A stretch of 64,000 nt of DNA from HGM13006 sp963650135 (GTDB lineage Bacteria > Bacillota > Clostridia > Oscillospirales > Oscillospiraceae). The stretch is taken from assembly GCA_963650135.1 (NCBI GenBank), contig CAVJLG010000009.1, positions 33,892 to 97,891 of the forward strand, written 5' to 3'. Shown here in pieces: positions 8,906-17,403 of the stretch; the first letter of the stretch is position 1; each line of letters starts with the position of its first letter. The notes under the pieces are model-generated. The model saw only the letters and a list, made by a program, of their open reading frames with translations, did no database searches and had not been told where the DNA came from. The position numbers were made by a program, and so were the translations under genes.

Positions 8906-9823
8906 TTATCTGCTGCCCTTGTCGTAGGGGACGCCCTCTGCCTTGGGTGCTCTGGACTTCTTGGAGGTGAAGATCAGAATCACCATGGATGCAATGAAGG
9001 GCATCATATTATAGACTTCCTTGCTCCAGTGGAACGCAGAGAGGAACGTAGAATCGGCAATGTTCGCCAGGGCCTTAAACACTGCAAAGAACAGCGCCGC
9101 ACCGGCAATCTGAATTGGCTTCCACTGGCCGAAGATCATAACTGCCAGCGCCAGGAAGCCCATACCTGCAACACCTACCTCAAAGTTCCAGGAGGAAACG
9201 GAGGGGACGATATAGGCAAAGCCGCCAATGCCGCCCAGCACACCGGAAACCAGTACGCCGCACCAACGCATTTTATAGACGTTGATACCCACGGAATCCG
9301 CTGCCTGGGGATGCTCGCCGCAAGCGGAGAGCCGCAGACCGAACCGGGTGCGATACAGCACCACATAGGCTGCGATCAGAATCACGATGCCAATGAAGAA
9401 GAATACATTCAGGGTCAGACCGCCGATTTCAAAGGAGAACGCGGAGTTATCAAAGTCCACCTTGCCGGACTGGCTGCCGTTAAAGCGCTTGGCTGCAACC
9501 AGCGCCAGGGCCGTTGCCAGCAGGTTCAGCGCCGTGCCGCCGATGGTCTGGTCTGCTTTCAGGTTGACGGAAGCAAACGCCAGCAGCGCCGCATAGATTG
9601 CGCCGGAAATGGCAGAGCCGAGAATGCTCAGCGTCACCATGGCCCAAGCGGGCAGATCAGCAGGCAGCATCCGGGTCATAAGCACGCCCACCAGGCCGCC
9701 GATGACCATGATACCTTCCAATGCAATGTTAATAATGCCGGACCGTTCGGAGAACATGCCGCCCAGGGCTACCAGCATCAGCACCATCATGTACATGAGG
9801 GTGTATTTGAGAAGCAGCATCAT
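8906..9823 (-). CDS. ABC transporter permease, nucleoside/BMP type (NupQ-like)
   Basis: A 305-residue polytopic protein of the branched-chain/ribose-type permease family, with about eight hydrophobic segments. Typical stretches are GGMFSERSGIINIALEG near residue 30 and TRFGLRLSACGEHPQAAD in a cytoplasmic loop, the contact region for the ATPase. It is the last gene of a BMP-type importer operon and overlaps the upstream permease by 4 bases. With its partner permease it forms the membrane channel for nucleoside or purine-derivative uptake. The exact substrate is inferred from the cytidine deaminase upstream and from Bacillus NupNOPQ homologs. Confidence 0.9.
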   Translation of the reverse strand: MMLLLKYTLMYMMVLMLVALGGMFSERSGIINIALEGIMVIGGLVGVLMTRMLPADLPAWAMVTLSILGSAISGAIYAALLAFASVNLKADQTIGGTALNLLATALALVAAKRFNGSQSGKVDFDNSAFSFEIGGLTLNVFFFIGIVILIAAYVVLYRTRFGLRLSACGEHPQAADSVGINVYKMRWCGVLVSGVLGGIGGFAYIVPSVSSWNFEVGVAGMGFLALAVMIFGQWKPIQIAGAALFFAVFKALANIADSTFLSAFHWSKEVYNMMPFIASMVILIFTSKKSRAPKAEGVPYDKGSR

Positions 9824-10989
9824 TGTGCGTCATCCTCCTTTCCGGCGATTTCATCCGGCTGCGGGGTATCGGGAACCGCTTCCTTTGCCGCGCCCTTCCG
9901 CTGATGCATTTTCTTGGAGAACCAGTTTTTGAACAGCAGGGAGAAGGCGCACTGGTAGATTACCACGCCGGAAATAACGTCTGCAATTTCGGGCGGGAAC
10001 ACGTTGGTGTCCATAAAGCCGCCGCCGGTGGTAATATGAGAGATGAATGCCGCAGAGAAAATCGTACCAATGGGGTTGGAGGACGCCAGGAGGGCAACGG
10101 AAATGCCGTCAAAGCCAATGCCGGGCAGGGCAGTGGAGTCCTGGGGATTCCATTCGCCCACGCCGGACAGGTAATAAAGGCCCGCGCCGAAGCCGGCCAG
10201 CGCACCTGCAATGACCATGGACAGAATGATGTTCCGCTTTTCGTTGATACCGGCATAGCGCGCCGCGTCCTTATTGTGGCCGCAAGCCTTGAGCTCATAG
10301 CCAAAGGTGGTCTTGTCGATGATAAACCAAATGATGATTGCCACCAGAATGGCCAGGAACACTGCGATGGTGGTGGACTTGTTGTTGAAAATGCTGCCCA
10401 GACCCAGATCCGGAATCACAGCGTCCGGGAAATTGGCCCGCAGGCTGTAGGTCTTGGTCTTGGTGGCATCGTACATAATGCCGGTGCCGCCGCCATAGAT
10501 GATGGTGTTCACCGCATAGAGGCCAATCCAGTTGAACATAATGGCGGTGATAACCTCGTTGACGTTGAGATACGCCTTGAGGATGCCGGGAATTGCGCCC
10601 CAAATTGCGCCAAACAGTGCAGAGGCCAGCAGGCACACCCACCAGGGCATCTTCAATACAATGGCAAAGAACAGCGCGCCAAAGGCACCAACGGTATACT
10701 GACCGGCAGCGCCAATGTTAAACAGGCCCGTTTTAAACGCAAAGCCCACGGAAAGACCGGTCATAATCAGGGGCGCAATCTGCGCAATCTCACGGCCAAC
10801 GCCAATGGGCCACATATAAAAGCCGCCCTTTAGGATGCGCAGGAAGCCGCCGCTCCATGCGCCCTTGGGGTCCAGCGCCACCAGGAACAGGAAGCCCAGT
10901 GCCAGACCGATTACAATACACAGCAGGGAAGAGAACACCGTAGACACGCCGCTGCGCTGCAAAAGAGGTGATTTTGCTTGTTTTTTCAT
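9820..10989 (-). CDS. ABC transporter permease, nucleoside/BMP type (NupP-like)
   Basis: A 389-residue permease and partner of the next gene. About ten hydrophobic segments are preceded by a short basic N terminus. The signature GLFNIGAAGQYTVGAFGA and the loop TFGYELKACGHNKDAARYAG match YufP/NupP proteins. The extra-long charged C-terminal tail (QRKGAAKEAVPDTPQPDEIAG) is cytoplasmic in style. The start overlaps the ATPase stop by one base (TGATG), so translation is coupled. Confidence 0.92.
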   Translation of the reverse strand: MKKQAKSPLLQRSGVSTVFSSLLCIVIGLALGFLFLVALDPKGAWSGGFLRILKGGFYMWPIGVGREIAQIAPLIMTGLSVGFAFKTGLFNIGAAGQYTVGAFGALFFAIVLKMPWWVCLLASALFGAIWGAIPGILKAYLNVNEVITAIMFNWIGLYAVNTIIYGGGTGIMYDATKTKTYSLRANFPDAVIPDLGLGSIFNNKSTTIAVFLAILVAIIIWFIIDKTTFGYELKACGHNKDAARYAGINEKRNIILSMVIAGALAGFGAGLYYLSGVGEWNPQDSTALPGIGFDGISVALLASSNPIGTIFSAAFISHITTGGGFMDTNVFPPEIADVISGVVIYQCAFSLLFKNWFSKKMHQRKGAAKEAVPDTPQPDEIAGKEDDAQ

Positions 10990-12530
10990 CAGGACACCTC
11001 CTCAAATTTATGGCCGCGCTTTGCGCCGGACATATATAGGCCCAGGGTCTGTACATCGGTGGTCTTGGGGTTAAACTCGCCCACAATCTCGCCCTCATAC
11101 ATCACAAGAATTCGGTCGGAGAGGTTCATAACCTCGTCCAGCTCCAGAGACACCAGCAGAACCGCCTTACCGGCATCCCGCTGGGCCACCAGCTGGCGGT
11201 GAATGTTCTCAATGGCGCCAACGTCCAGGCCGCGGGTAGGCTGTACTGCCACCAGCAGCTCCGGATTCTTATCCAGCTCACGGGCAATAATGGCCTTCTG
11301 CTGGTTGCCGCCGGACATGGAGCGCACCGTGGTAACCGGGCCCTGCCCGGAACGAACGTCGTATTCCTTAATAAGGCGGTTGGCATAGCTCCGCACCGCG
11401 TCCCGGCGAATGACGCCGTGATTCTGGAACTGCGGCTCCCAATAGCGCTGGAGTACCATGTTTTCCTCCAGGGTATAGTCCAGTACCAGGCCGTGCTTAT
11501 GCCGGTCCTCGGGGATATGGCTCATACCGGTTTTGCTGCGGGTGCGGATGGGGGCGGAGGTGATGTCCTGGCCCATCAGGGTAACGGTGCCTGCGGTGGG
11601 CTTTTCCAGGCCGGTGACCGCATAGACAAACTCCGTCTGGCCGTTGCCCTCGATTCCGGCAAGACAGACGATCTCACCAGCACGCACCTCCAGAGATGCG
11701 TGCTTTACCGCATCATTCTTGTGCAGCTTAGAGGGCACTGTCAGCCCGTTTACTTTCAAAATTGCGTCGCCGGGATGGCTATTCTGCTTGGAGATGGTAA
11801 GCTGCACGTCACGGCCGACCATCATTCGGGAGAGCTCCTGGGCGTTGGTATTCTTGATGTCAACGGTACCGGTGCACTTGCCCTTGCGAAGCACGGTGCA
11901 GCGATCTGCAACTGCCATAATCTCCGCCAGCTTATGGGTGATAAACAGGATGCTCTTGCCCTCGCGGGTGAAGTTCCGCATAATCTCCATGAGCTCGTCG
12001 ATCTCCTGTGGGGTAAGCACTGCAGTGGGCTCGTCAAAAATCAGAATTTCGTTTTCGCGGTAGAGCATTTTCAGAATTTCGACTCTCTGCTGCATACCAA
12101 CAGAGATATCCTCAATCTTTGCGTCGGGGTCTACCTTCAGCCCGTAACGCTCCGACAGCTCAACCACCTTTTTTCTGGCTTCCTTCCGGTTGATAAACCC
12201 ATGGCTGCAAGGCTCGCAGCCCAGGATAATATTGTCCAGTACAGTGAAGCATTCCACCAGCTTAAAATGCTGATGGACCATGCCGATATGCAGTGCGGTG
12301 GCGTCGTTGGGATTTTTAATCTCAACCACCTGACCGTCTTTTTTGATGGTGCCGGATTCCGGCTGATAAAGTCCGAAGAGTACGCTCATCAGGGTCGACT
12401 TGCCAGCGCCGTTTTCGCCCAGAAGCGCATGCACCTCTCCTTTCCTCAGCTGCAGAGTGATATTATCATTTGCCTTGATTCCCGGGAATTCCTTGGTGAT
12501 GTTCAGCATTTCAATGACATAATCGCTCAT
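10989..12530 (-). CDS. ABC transporter ATP-binding protein, tandem domains (NupO/RbsA type)
   Basis: A 513-residue protein with two nucleotide-binding domains. The first has Walker A GENGAGKST (Lys44), signature SVGMQQR and Walker B LIFDEPTAVL. The second has a degenerate Walker A (GIEGNGQTEF), an intact SGGNQQK signature and QPTRGLD, as in sugar and nucleoside importers where one site is inactive. The ATG at 12530 is preferred: GGGAG lies 10 bases upstream, whereas ATGs at 12539 and 12536 are too close. It energises uptake through the two downstream permeases. Confidence 0.94.
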   Translation of the reverse strand: MSDYVIEMLNITKEFPGIKANDNITLQLRKGEVHALLGENGAGKSTLMSVLFGLYQPESGTIKKDGQVVEIKNPNDATALHIGMVHQHFKLVECFTVLDNIILGCEPCSHGFINRKEARKKVVELSERYGLKVDPDAKIEDISVGMQQRVEILKMLYRENEILIFDEPTAVLTPQEIDELMEIMRNFTREGKSILFITHKLAEIMAVADRCTVLRKGKCTGTVDIKNTNAQELSRMMVGRDVQLTISKQNSHPGDAILKVNGLTVPSKLHKNDAVKHASLEVRAGEIVCLAGIEGNGQTEFVYAVTGLEKPTAGTVTLMGQDITSAPIRTRSKTGMSHIPEDRHKHGLVLDYTLEENMVLQRYWEPQFQNHGVIRRDAVRSYANRLIKEYDVRSGQGPVTTVRSMSGGNQQKAIIARELDKNPELLVAVQPTRGLDVGAIENIHRQLVAQRDAGKAVLLVSLELDEVMNLSDRILVMYEGEIVGEFNPKTTDVQTLGLYMSGAKRGHKFEEVS

Positions 12531-12660
12531 GCACATCATCTCCCTCGTTTATATAATGCAACTCTTATTATATTGATTCTTGCGGCAAAATGCAAGGAAA
12601 TCCTTTGGAATTATCCTGGTTTTATCCGCCAGACACAGACCATCCCTTCAAAAAGGCGCA

Positions 12661-12697
12661 AAAAAGTTCCCGCTGCCATGCAATCAGCAGCGGGAAC
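12661..12697 (-). terminator. Attenuating terminator between binding protein and ATPase genes
   Basis: Arms GTTCCCGCTGC and GCAGCGGGAAC form an 11-bp hairpin followed on the minus strand by a T run. It lies just after the binding-protein gene. Partial read-through would give more binding protein than membrane complex, a common importer arrangement. Confidence 0.8.
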
Positions 12698-12710
12698 CGA
12701 TTTTATGAGA

Positions 12711-13844
12711 TTACTCTACAACGATCAGGGAAGTGTGGGAGTCGACCTCGGGATAAGCGTCGATGCTATCGGAGATCTTGATCTCGCCGGACTTGATCTT
12801 CTCTACAACTGCGTTGTAATCGTCCACGGTGAAGTTCTTCATGCTCCAGGTATCGGTGGGCAGGCCAACATAGTCGCCGTCGGTGAGGGACAGGGAAGAC
12901 AGGGTGCCGCCGATGGTATCCCAGTTACCGGTAAAGTAGGTGTCCAGTGCCTCATAGGTGGCATTGTACAGGCCCTTCATAGCGGAGGTGATGATGCAGG
13001 GATCAATGTTGGACTGGTCAACGTCAACGCCGATGACCTTGCCCTCGTACTTGTTGGCAGCCTCAACTGCGGAGGTGTAGATACCGCCGCCGCAAGCAAA
13101 CACAACCTCGGTGCCCTCGGAGTACCAGCCCTCCATCTTCGCGGTGATGGTAGCATCGCCGAAGAACTGGCCGCCATAGGTGTACTTGATCTCAACGTCT
13201 ACGCCCATCTCTTCAGCAGCATCGTTGACGCCCTGAATGTAGCCGTAGCCATAACGCTGAACAGCGGGAACAGCCATGCCGCCCAGGTAGCCCAGCTTGG
13301 TGTAGCCTTCCCTCACAGCAGCATAGCCTGCCAGATAACCGGCCTGCTCCTCGTGGAAGACCATGGTGTAGGTGTTCTTTGCCAGGGTGGTGTCGCCCAG
13401 ATCGCTCTCGCCAACGTCAACGGCAATGAACTTTACGTCGGGATACTGGTCCTGAGTCTGGCCGATTGCCTCGCCGAACAGATAGCCGGGCATTACGATA
13501 ACGGTAGCGCCCTCGTTGACAGCCTGAGTGATGGAAGTCACACGAGCGTCGGTGGTATCCTCGGTGGGCTTGTAATAGGTAGTCTCGATGTTGTGGTCCT
13601 TGCCATAGGCAACCATAGCCTCATAGCAGGTCTGGTTAAAGGACTCGTCGTCGATGTTGCCTACGTCGGTAACAAGGGCGATCTTATCGGTGCCAGAAGC
13701 AGTCTCGGTGCCGGCAGCGGAGCCAGTCTCAGCAGGAGTGGAACCAGCCTCGGAAGCGGCAGAGCTCTTTGCGTCGGAGCCGCAGCCAGACAGCATAGCC
13801 AGCATCATGCCTGCAGCGAGAACAAGCGCAGTGATTCTCTTCAT
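12711..13844 (-). CDS. BMP-family nucleoside-binding lipoprotein
   Basis: A 377-residue extracytoplasmic solute-binding lipoprotein. The signal peptide ends in the lipobox LSGC (Cys21), followed by a Ser/Ala/Glu linker. The mature part has BMP/PnrA-family motifs: IALVTDVGNIDDESFNQ, a TVIVMPGYLFG segment, VGESDLGD and VIGVDVDQS. It captures nucleosides outside the cell and delivers them to the ABC complex downstream. ATG 13844 is chosen because GGAGG lies 9 bases upstream; an in-frame TTG at 13853 abuts it. Upstream lies cytidine deaminase on the same strand. Confidence 0.94.
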   Translation of the reverse strand: MKRITALVLAAGMMLAMLSGCGSDAKSSAASEAGSTPAETGSAAGTETASGTDKIALVTDVGNIDDESFNQTCYEAMVAYGKDHNIETTYYKPTEDTTDARVTSITQAVNEGATVIVMPGYLFGEAIGQTQDQYPDVKFIAVDVGESDLGDTTLAKNTYTMVFHEEQAGYLAGYAAVREGYTKLGYLGGMAVPAVQRYGYGYIQGVNDAAEEMGVDVEIKYTYGGQFFGDATITAKMEGWYSEGTEVVFACGGGIYTSAVEAANKYEGKVIGVDVDQSNIDPCIITSAMKGLYNATYEALDTYFTGNWDTIGGTLSSLSLTDGDYVGLPTDTWSMKNFTVDDYNAVVEKIKSGEIKISDSIDAYPEVDSHTSLIVVE

Positions 13845-13890
13845 GTAATTCAACCTCCAAAAAAATTTGCGACATTTTTATCGCCACCCT

Positions 13891-13919
13891 ATTCTTACAC
13901 AATCTGCGGGAAAAATCAA
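13891..13919 (-). promoter_or_regulatory. Weak sigma-A-like promoter of the nucleoside importer operon
   Basis: On the minus strand TTGATT (13919-13914) is followed after 16-17 bases by TAAGAAT (13897-13891). The boxes are weak and the site is tentative. Confidence 0.4.
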
Positions 13920-13986
13920 CCCGAATTTTCATTTCCGGTGATTTTTTCGGCCAAAAGGTCGCATTTTTATAAAATCCATGAACAAT

Positions 13987-14014
13987 GACCCGGACTCCTT
14001 GTAAAGTCCGGGTC
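13987..14014 (-). terminator. Hairpin after cytidine deaminase gene
   Basis: GACCCGGACT and AGTCCGGGTC are 10-base arms around an 8-base loop. No good T run follows on either strand, so it may be a weak terminator or an RNA-stabilising hairpin between cdd and the binding-protein gene. Confidence 0.5.
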
Positions 14015-14027
14015 ATAAAAGCCATGG

Positions 14028-14441
14028 TTATTCCTGCATATACTCCGAGGCGGAGAAGCTAAAGGGCAGCAGGTCGCTGAGGGTCAGCGTCTTGATTTCT
14101 CCGTTGGCGCCGCCCAGATAAATGATAAAATCGTCGCTGCAAAACTCCCGCATCACCTGGCGGCAGACGCCGCAGGGCGGGAAAAAGCCGGTGAGCTCCT
14201 CTTCCTTGCCGCCCACCACTGCAATGGCGGAAAAATCCCGAACGCCGTCATAAATCGCCTTGAAAAAAGCCGTCCGCTCTGCGCAAACCGTGGGGGTATA
14301 GGATGCGTTTTCAATGTTGCAGCCCTGATACACCCGCCCGTCGGCAGTGAGCAGCGCCGCGCCGACCCGATAACCGGAATAGGGGACATAGGCATGCGCT
14401 CTTGCCTCGATTGCCAGGGAAACCAATTCTTCCTTCGTCAT
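14028..14441 (-). CDS. cdd: Cytidine deaminase
   Basis: A 137-residue homotetrameric-type cytidine deaminase converting cytidine and deoxycytidine to uridines in pyrimidine salvage. The zinc site is VCAERTA (Cys53, catalytic Glu55) and PCGVC (Cys90, Cys93). The substrate loop CNIENASYTPT is intact. The ATG at 14441 is set by AAGGAG 6 bases upstream. It lies 13 bases after the VanW-like gene and directly upstream of a BMP nucleoside importer, which supports nucleoside as that importer's substrate. Confidence 0.96.
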   Translation of the reverse strand: MTKEELVSLAIEARAHAYVPYSGYRVGAALLTADGRVYQGCNIENASYTPTVCAERTAFFKAIYDGVRDFSAIAVVGGKEEELTGFFPPCGVCRQVMREFCSDDFIIYLGGANGEIKTLTLSDLLPFSFSASEYMQE

Positions 14442-14454
14442 ATTATGCTCCTTT

Positions 14455-16599
14455 CTAGCCGGTTCCAACCACAATCACCCGGTCACGCTTTTTATAGGTG
14501 CTTTTCCCCAGATAATTTGTCTCCAGCAGAGTGCCGTCGCCACTGTAGACGTACTGATAGGCCTCATAGGTATAGCCGGTATAGGGATAGGTCTTCTCCT
14601 TGGTGGTGCCGGTGGGGAGGGAGCTATCATATTCCGTCACGGTGCTGTAGGGATTGGTAGCAAGCCGGGTATAGTCCAGCTTTACATAGTTGTCGTTTGT
14701 TTTGGTGCCATAGATGGAAATATTGACGTATCCGCCGGAAACCGATGCATCCACACGAATGGGGTATTCGGTATTATTCCGGAAGCAGAAGTCCTGAGAA
14801 CCCCAATAGACCGTGGCATCCAATCCGCCGTTTACATAGGTAACAAAGAACGTATGGGGCGCACGCTGGGTGATCTCCAGATCCGCATACAGTGCCGCGT
14901 CATAAATGGTCGAAGCAACCTGGCAAATGCCGCCGCCGGTTTCCTCCACGGAATCGCTGCCCACATAAACCGTTGCCTTCTGATAGCCCTTGGCAGCCGT
15001 TCGTTCGCCTACCACGCCGTTAAACGAGAACGTTTCGCCGGGGTTAATGACCGTGCCGTTGATGGCGCTGCATGCCAGCTTGAGGTTGGCGGTACGCCCG
15101 CTGTTGGCCGTATGGGGCGAGGAGAAGGTGGAAAGCTGATCCCGGAACAGCACTGCGCGAATCTCTGCGGCGGTTTTCTGGGGCGGGACGGCGGTCATGG
15201 GGATGCTGACGGTATCGCTCCAGGCCGTGTTCATAATCTCGTTTACCGCCATCTCCCAGTCCAGGGTATAGCCGTCATAGCCCTCCTGCACGTCGCCATA
15301 GGCATAATAGGGCTCGGTGGGATCACAGGCCAGCTCGTGATATGCGGCGGTGATATCCACGTCCGTGGGCAGCACCTGGGTCAGCTCCATGGTTACGGTG
15401 CCGTAGTCCCCGGAATCCACCAGCTCCTTGGCCGAATGATAAAGGGCATTGGGGTCCAAGCTGTAGCCCGGGGTGCCCATGGTTACATCAATGGTATGAT
15501 TTTCGGCGTTGGCATAGACCACCGGTTCAACGGGATTGGTGCTGTCCTCCTGGGCGCACTGATTCGCCAGCCGCCGAATGGCCGCCGTGTCGATCTCTAC
15601 CTTGTCGTAGTCCAGCGTAATATCGGAGAAATCCAGGGTGGCAAAGGCGTTGTCCACTGCCTCAATGATGGTATCGGCCTCCACAATGCGCCCGGGCGTG
15701 CCCAGGGTCATGGTAACGGTGTGGGTGGCCTCATCATAGCTGGCCGTGGTATCGGTGGGGGCGATATACGTCTCCTGAGAGATCTCCTCTGCCTGCTTCT
15801 GAATGTCCTCCTGGCTGTAGATCAGCTCCGTTTCCGCGGTGAGACGATATTCCGTGGATTTTGCGCTGCGATAGGCCCGATACATGCCATAGGCCGTGGT
15901 GTCGGTACGCAGATAGTGATAGGCCCGGTCTGCCACCGCATCGGCATTGAGCGTAACCCCCTCCTGATTCGGACGGAAGGTATAGCTGCCGTCCGGCAAA
16001 ATCACCTGAACGGAGTTGGAGGGGGAGCGGAGGGCCTCTTCGATGGCTTCCTTGGCCTCGTCCTTGGTCATGCCCCCCAGATTGATGCCCGCACAGTAGA
16101 CATTGGGCATGATCTTATCATAGCTCTCATAGGGTTTGATAACGAAATAGACATAGCCGATGCCGCCCACCAGCGCCAGGGCCAGTACCACAAACAGGCT
16201 GGTCAGCGCAATGAACAGCTTATTTTTCTTTTTCTTGGGCTTCGGCGATTCATTGTCTGTCGGCTTCGATTCGTCCGTGATCGGTGGGACGGGCGGGGGA
16301 GCGGTAGATTCTTCCGGCTGCTCTGATTCATCGATTTCTTCCGGTGGCTCTGCTTCCTCGGGTTCCGCCGGTGCTTCCGGCGGTTCCGGTGCTTCTGGCA
16401 CTTCCGGACTTGGCTCCTGGGGAACTGCTTCCGGCGGCTCCGGCAGTTCGGTATGTTCCGCTTCTTCGGGGGTATCGATACGATCAGAATCGGGCAAGCT
16501 AATTTGCTCCGGCTGATCGGGCTGGTCAGGCTCTAAATGCACCTGCGGCACATAACCGCGGGATTCTTCGGGATTCGGCTGATCGTGTTCGGGTGACAT
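14455..16599 (-). CDS. VanW-family cell-wall protein, membrane anchored
   Basis: A 714-residue protein. The first 130 or so residues are very rich in Pro and Glu, then a membrane segment (LFIALTSLFVVLALALVGG) anchors an extracellular part. After it come two peptidoglycan-binding-4-like domains; the first contains INLGGMTKDEAKEAIEEAL. A C-terminal VanW domain follows, with NPGETFSFNGVVGERTA, EETGGGICQVASTIYDAAL and APHTFFVTYVNGGLDATVYW. VanW proteins are common in Clostridia, and their wall-linked role is unproven. The gene name comes from vanB clusters, but no resistance genes sit here. ATG 16599 is behind AAAGGAGAAG. The 3' end lies 13 bases before cdd, so both may share a transcript. Confidence 0.88.
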   Translation of the reverse strand: MSPEHDQPNPEESRGYVPQVHLEPDQPDQPEQISLPDSDRIDTPEEAEHTELPEPPEAVPQEPSPEVPEAPEPPEAPAEPEEAEPPEEIDESEQPEESTAPPPVPPITDESKPTDNESPKPKKKKNKLFIALTSLFVVLALALVGGIGYVYFVIKPYESYDKIMPNVYCAGINLGGMTKDEAKEAIEEALRSPSNSVQVILPDGSYTFRPNQEGVTLNADAVADRAYHYLRTDTTAYGMYRAYRSAKSTEYRLTAETELIYSQEDIQKQAEEISQETYIAPTDTTASYDEATHTVTMTLGTPGRIVEADTIIEAVDNAFATLDFSDITLDYDKVEIDTAAIRRLANQCAQEDSTNPVEPVVYANAENHTIDVTMGTPGYSLDPNALYHSAKELVDSGDYGTVTMELTQVLPTDVDITAAYHELACDPTEPYYAYGDVQEGYDGYTLDWEMAVNEIMNTAWSDTVSIPMTAVPPQKTAAEIRAVLFRDQLSTFSSPHTANSGRTANLKLACSAINGTVINPGETFSFNGVVGERTAAKGYQKATVYVGSDSVEETGGGICQVASTIYDAALYADLEITQRAPHTFFVTYVNGGLDATVYWGSQDFCFRNNTEYPIRVDASVSGGYVNISIYGTKTNDNYVKLDYTRLATNPYSTVTEYDSSLPTGTTKEKTYPYTGYTYEAYQYVYSGDGTLLETNYLGKSTYKKRDRVIVVGTG

Positions 16600-16648
16600 A
16601 GGCTTCTCCTTTCCCGTGGAACGCATGGGGGTCCAAACGATAGGTATT

Positions 16649-16677
16649 ATTATACAAAAACCGACCTGTTATTGCAA
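16649..16677 (-). promoter_or_regulatory. Sigma-A-type promoter for the VanW-like gene
   Basis: On the minus strand, TTGCAA (16677-16672) is followed by a 17-base spacer and a perfect TATAAT (16654-16649). This is about 50 bases before the start codon. Confidence 0.7.
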
Positions 16678-16799
16678 TTCTTTCTTATGTGTATAGACGC
16701 AAAAATAGCCGGAAGTGTTTCATTTTTTCCGTTTTTCCCGTCCCATAGACAATATATCCGCCGAAAATTAAAATATTCTTTCATATTTCATCCATTTCA

Positions 16800-16828
16800 T
16801 TTACACCGGACCGTTTATACGATATAAT
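16800..16828 (+). promoter_or_regulatory. Sigma-A-type promoter for the 16.9-18.3 kb small-protein cluster
   Basis: TTTACA (16800-16805), a 17-base spacer and TATAAT (16823-16828) precede a strong AGGAGG ribosome site at 16851. Confidence 0.75.
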
Positions 16829-16866
16829 GACAAAGCAGCATCACATAATCAGGAGGTTGTGTGTCT

Positions 16867-17235
16867 ATGTCAAGAGAATTAGAATCGCTCCGCCAGCAAA
16901 TGGATCGGCTTGCGGATTTGCAGCAGCAGCTTCAAACCGTAAATCAACGCATCGGCACCATGGAGTCCAAGCTGCCCGGGCTGGAACAGAGCGTCCGGGA
17001 TGAGCAGGCAGATGTGGACCGCATGGAATCCGGCGGCATCACCAGCTTTGTCTATGGCATTCTGGACCGTCAGGAGGAAAAGCTGGAAAAGGAGCGCCGG
17101 GAAGCCAGACAGGCCCGGGAGCAATACCAGGCCGCGCTGAATACGCTGCAAGATCTGCATCGGCAGCGGCATGCGGTTTGCGGATTTCTTCTTCGACGGC
17201 TTTTTCACCGACGCCATGGCCTTAAATCGCATTGA
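16867..17235 (+). CDS. Coiled-coil protein, possibly the N-terminal half of a frameshifted gene
   Basis: The 122-residue product is mostly charged helix with heptad spacing (SRELESLRQQMDRLADLQ, then DRQEEKLEKERREARQAREQ), predicting a long coiled coil. From about residue 100 the sequence turns into a short Arg/His-rich tail (CGFLLRRLFHRRHG), unlike the rest. The overlapping +1 frame from 17171 instead encodes a plausible hydrophobic and helical continuation. I therefore suspect one gene broken by a frameshift, or two coupled genes. ATG 16867 lies 10 bases after AGGAGG; GTG 16861 is an alternative. Function unknown. Confidence 0.65.
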   Translation: MSRELESLRQQMDRLADLQQQLQTVNQRIGTMESKLPGLEQSVRDEQADVDRMESGGITSFVYGILDRQEEKLEKERREARQAREQYQAALNTLQDLHRQRHAVCGFLLRRLFHRRHGLKSH

Positions 17236-17383
17236 CCGGGTGAAAAATCAAGTGGAGGACATCGCATCCCAGGTGCAGCGGCATCTTGACACCGTATCCC
17301 GGCGGCTTTTCTCTGTCACCGGTACCCTACAGCAAAAATCCCAGGAGGCGCAAGACCTGATCCTCCACGGGAGCGAAACATAG
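17171..17383 (+). CDS. Small helical protein or C-terminal half of the preceding coiled-coil gene
   Basis: A 70-residue frame overlaps the previous gene by 65 bases in the +1 frame. It begins with the aromatic patch RFADFFFDGFFTDAM and continues as an amphipathic helix (NRIDRVKNQVEDIASQVQRH). No ribosome binding site precedes ATG 17171. This favours a frameshifted continuation of the 16867 gene over an independent start. It ends just before a strong ribosome site for the next gene. Not recognised. Confidence 0.5.
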   Translation: MRFADFFFDGFFTDAMALNRIDRVKNQVEDIASQVQRHLDTVSRRLFSVTGTLQQKSQEAQDLILHGSET

Positions 17384-17403
17384 GAACAAGGAGTGTACTC
17401 ATT

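Noticed and set aside
11199..13988. Long plus-strand open frame across the nucleoside ABC operon
   Set aside because: The opposite strand encodes clear ABC ATPase and BMP lipoprotein genes with motifs; the open frame is a by-product of GC-rich codon bias.
14455..16599. Vancomycin resistance cluster (VanW, with VanH-like gene at 26522)
   Set aside because: No vanA/B ligase, vanX or vanRS-type set is present and the two genes are 10 kb apart. Such proteins are common housekeeping members in Clostridia.
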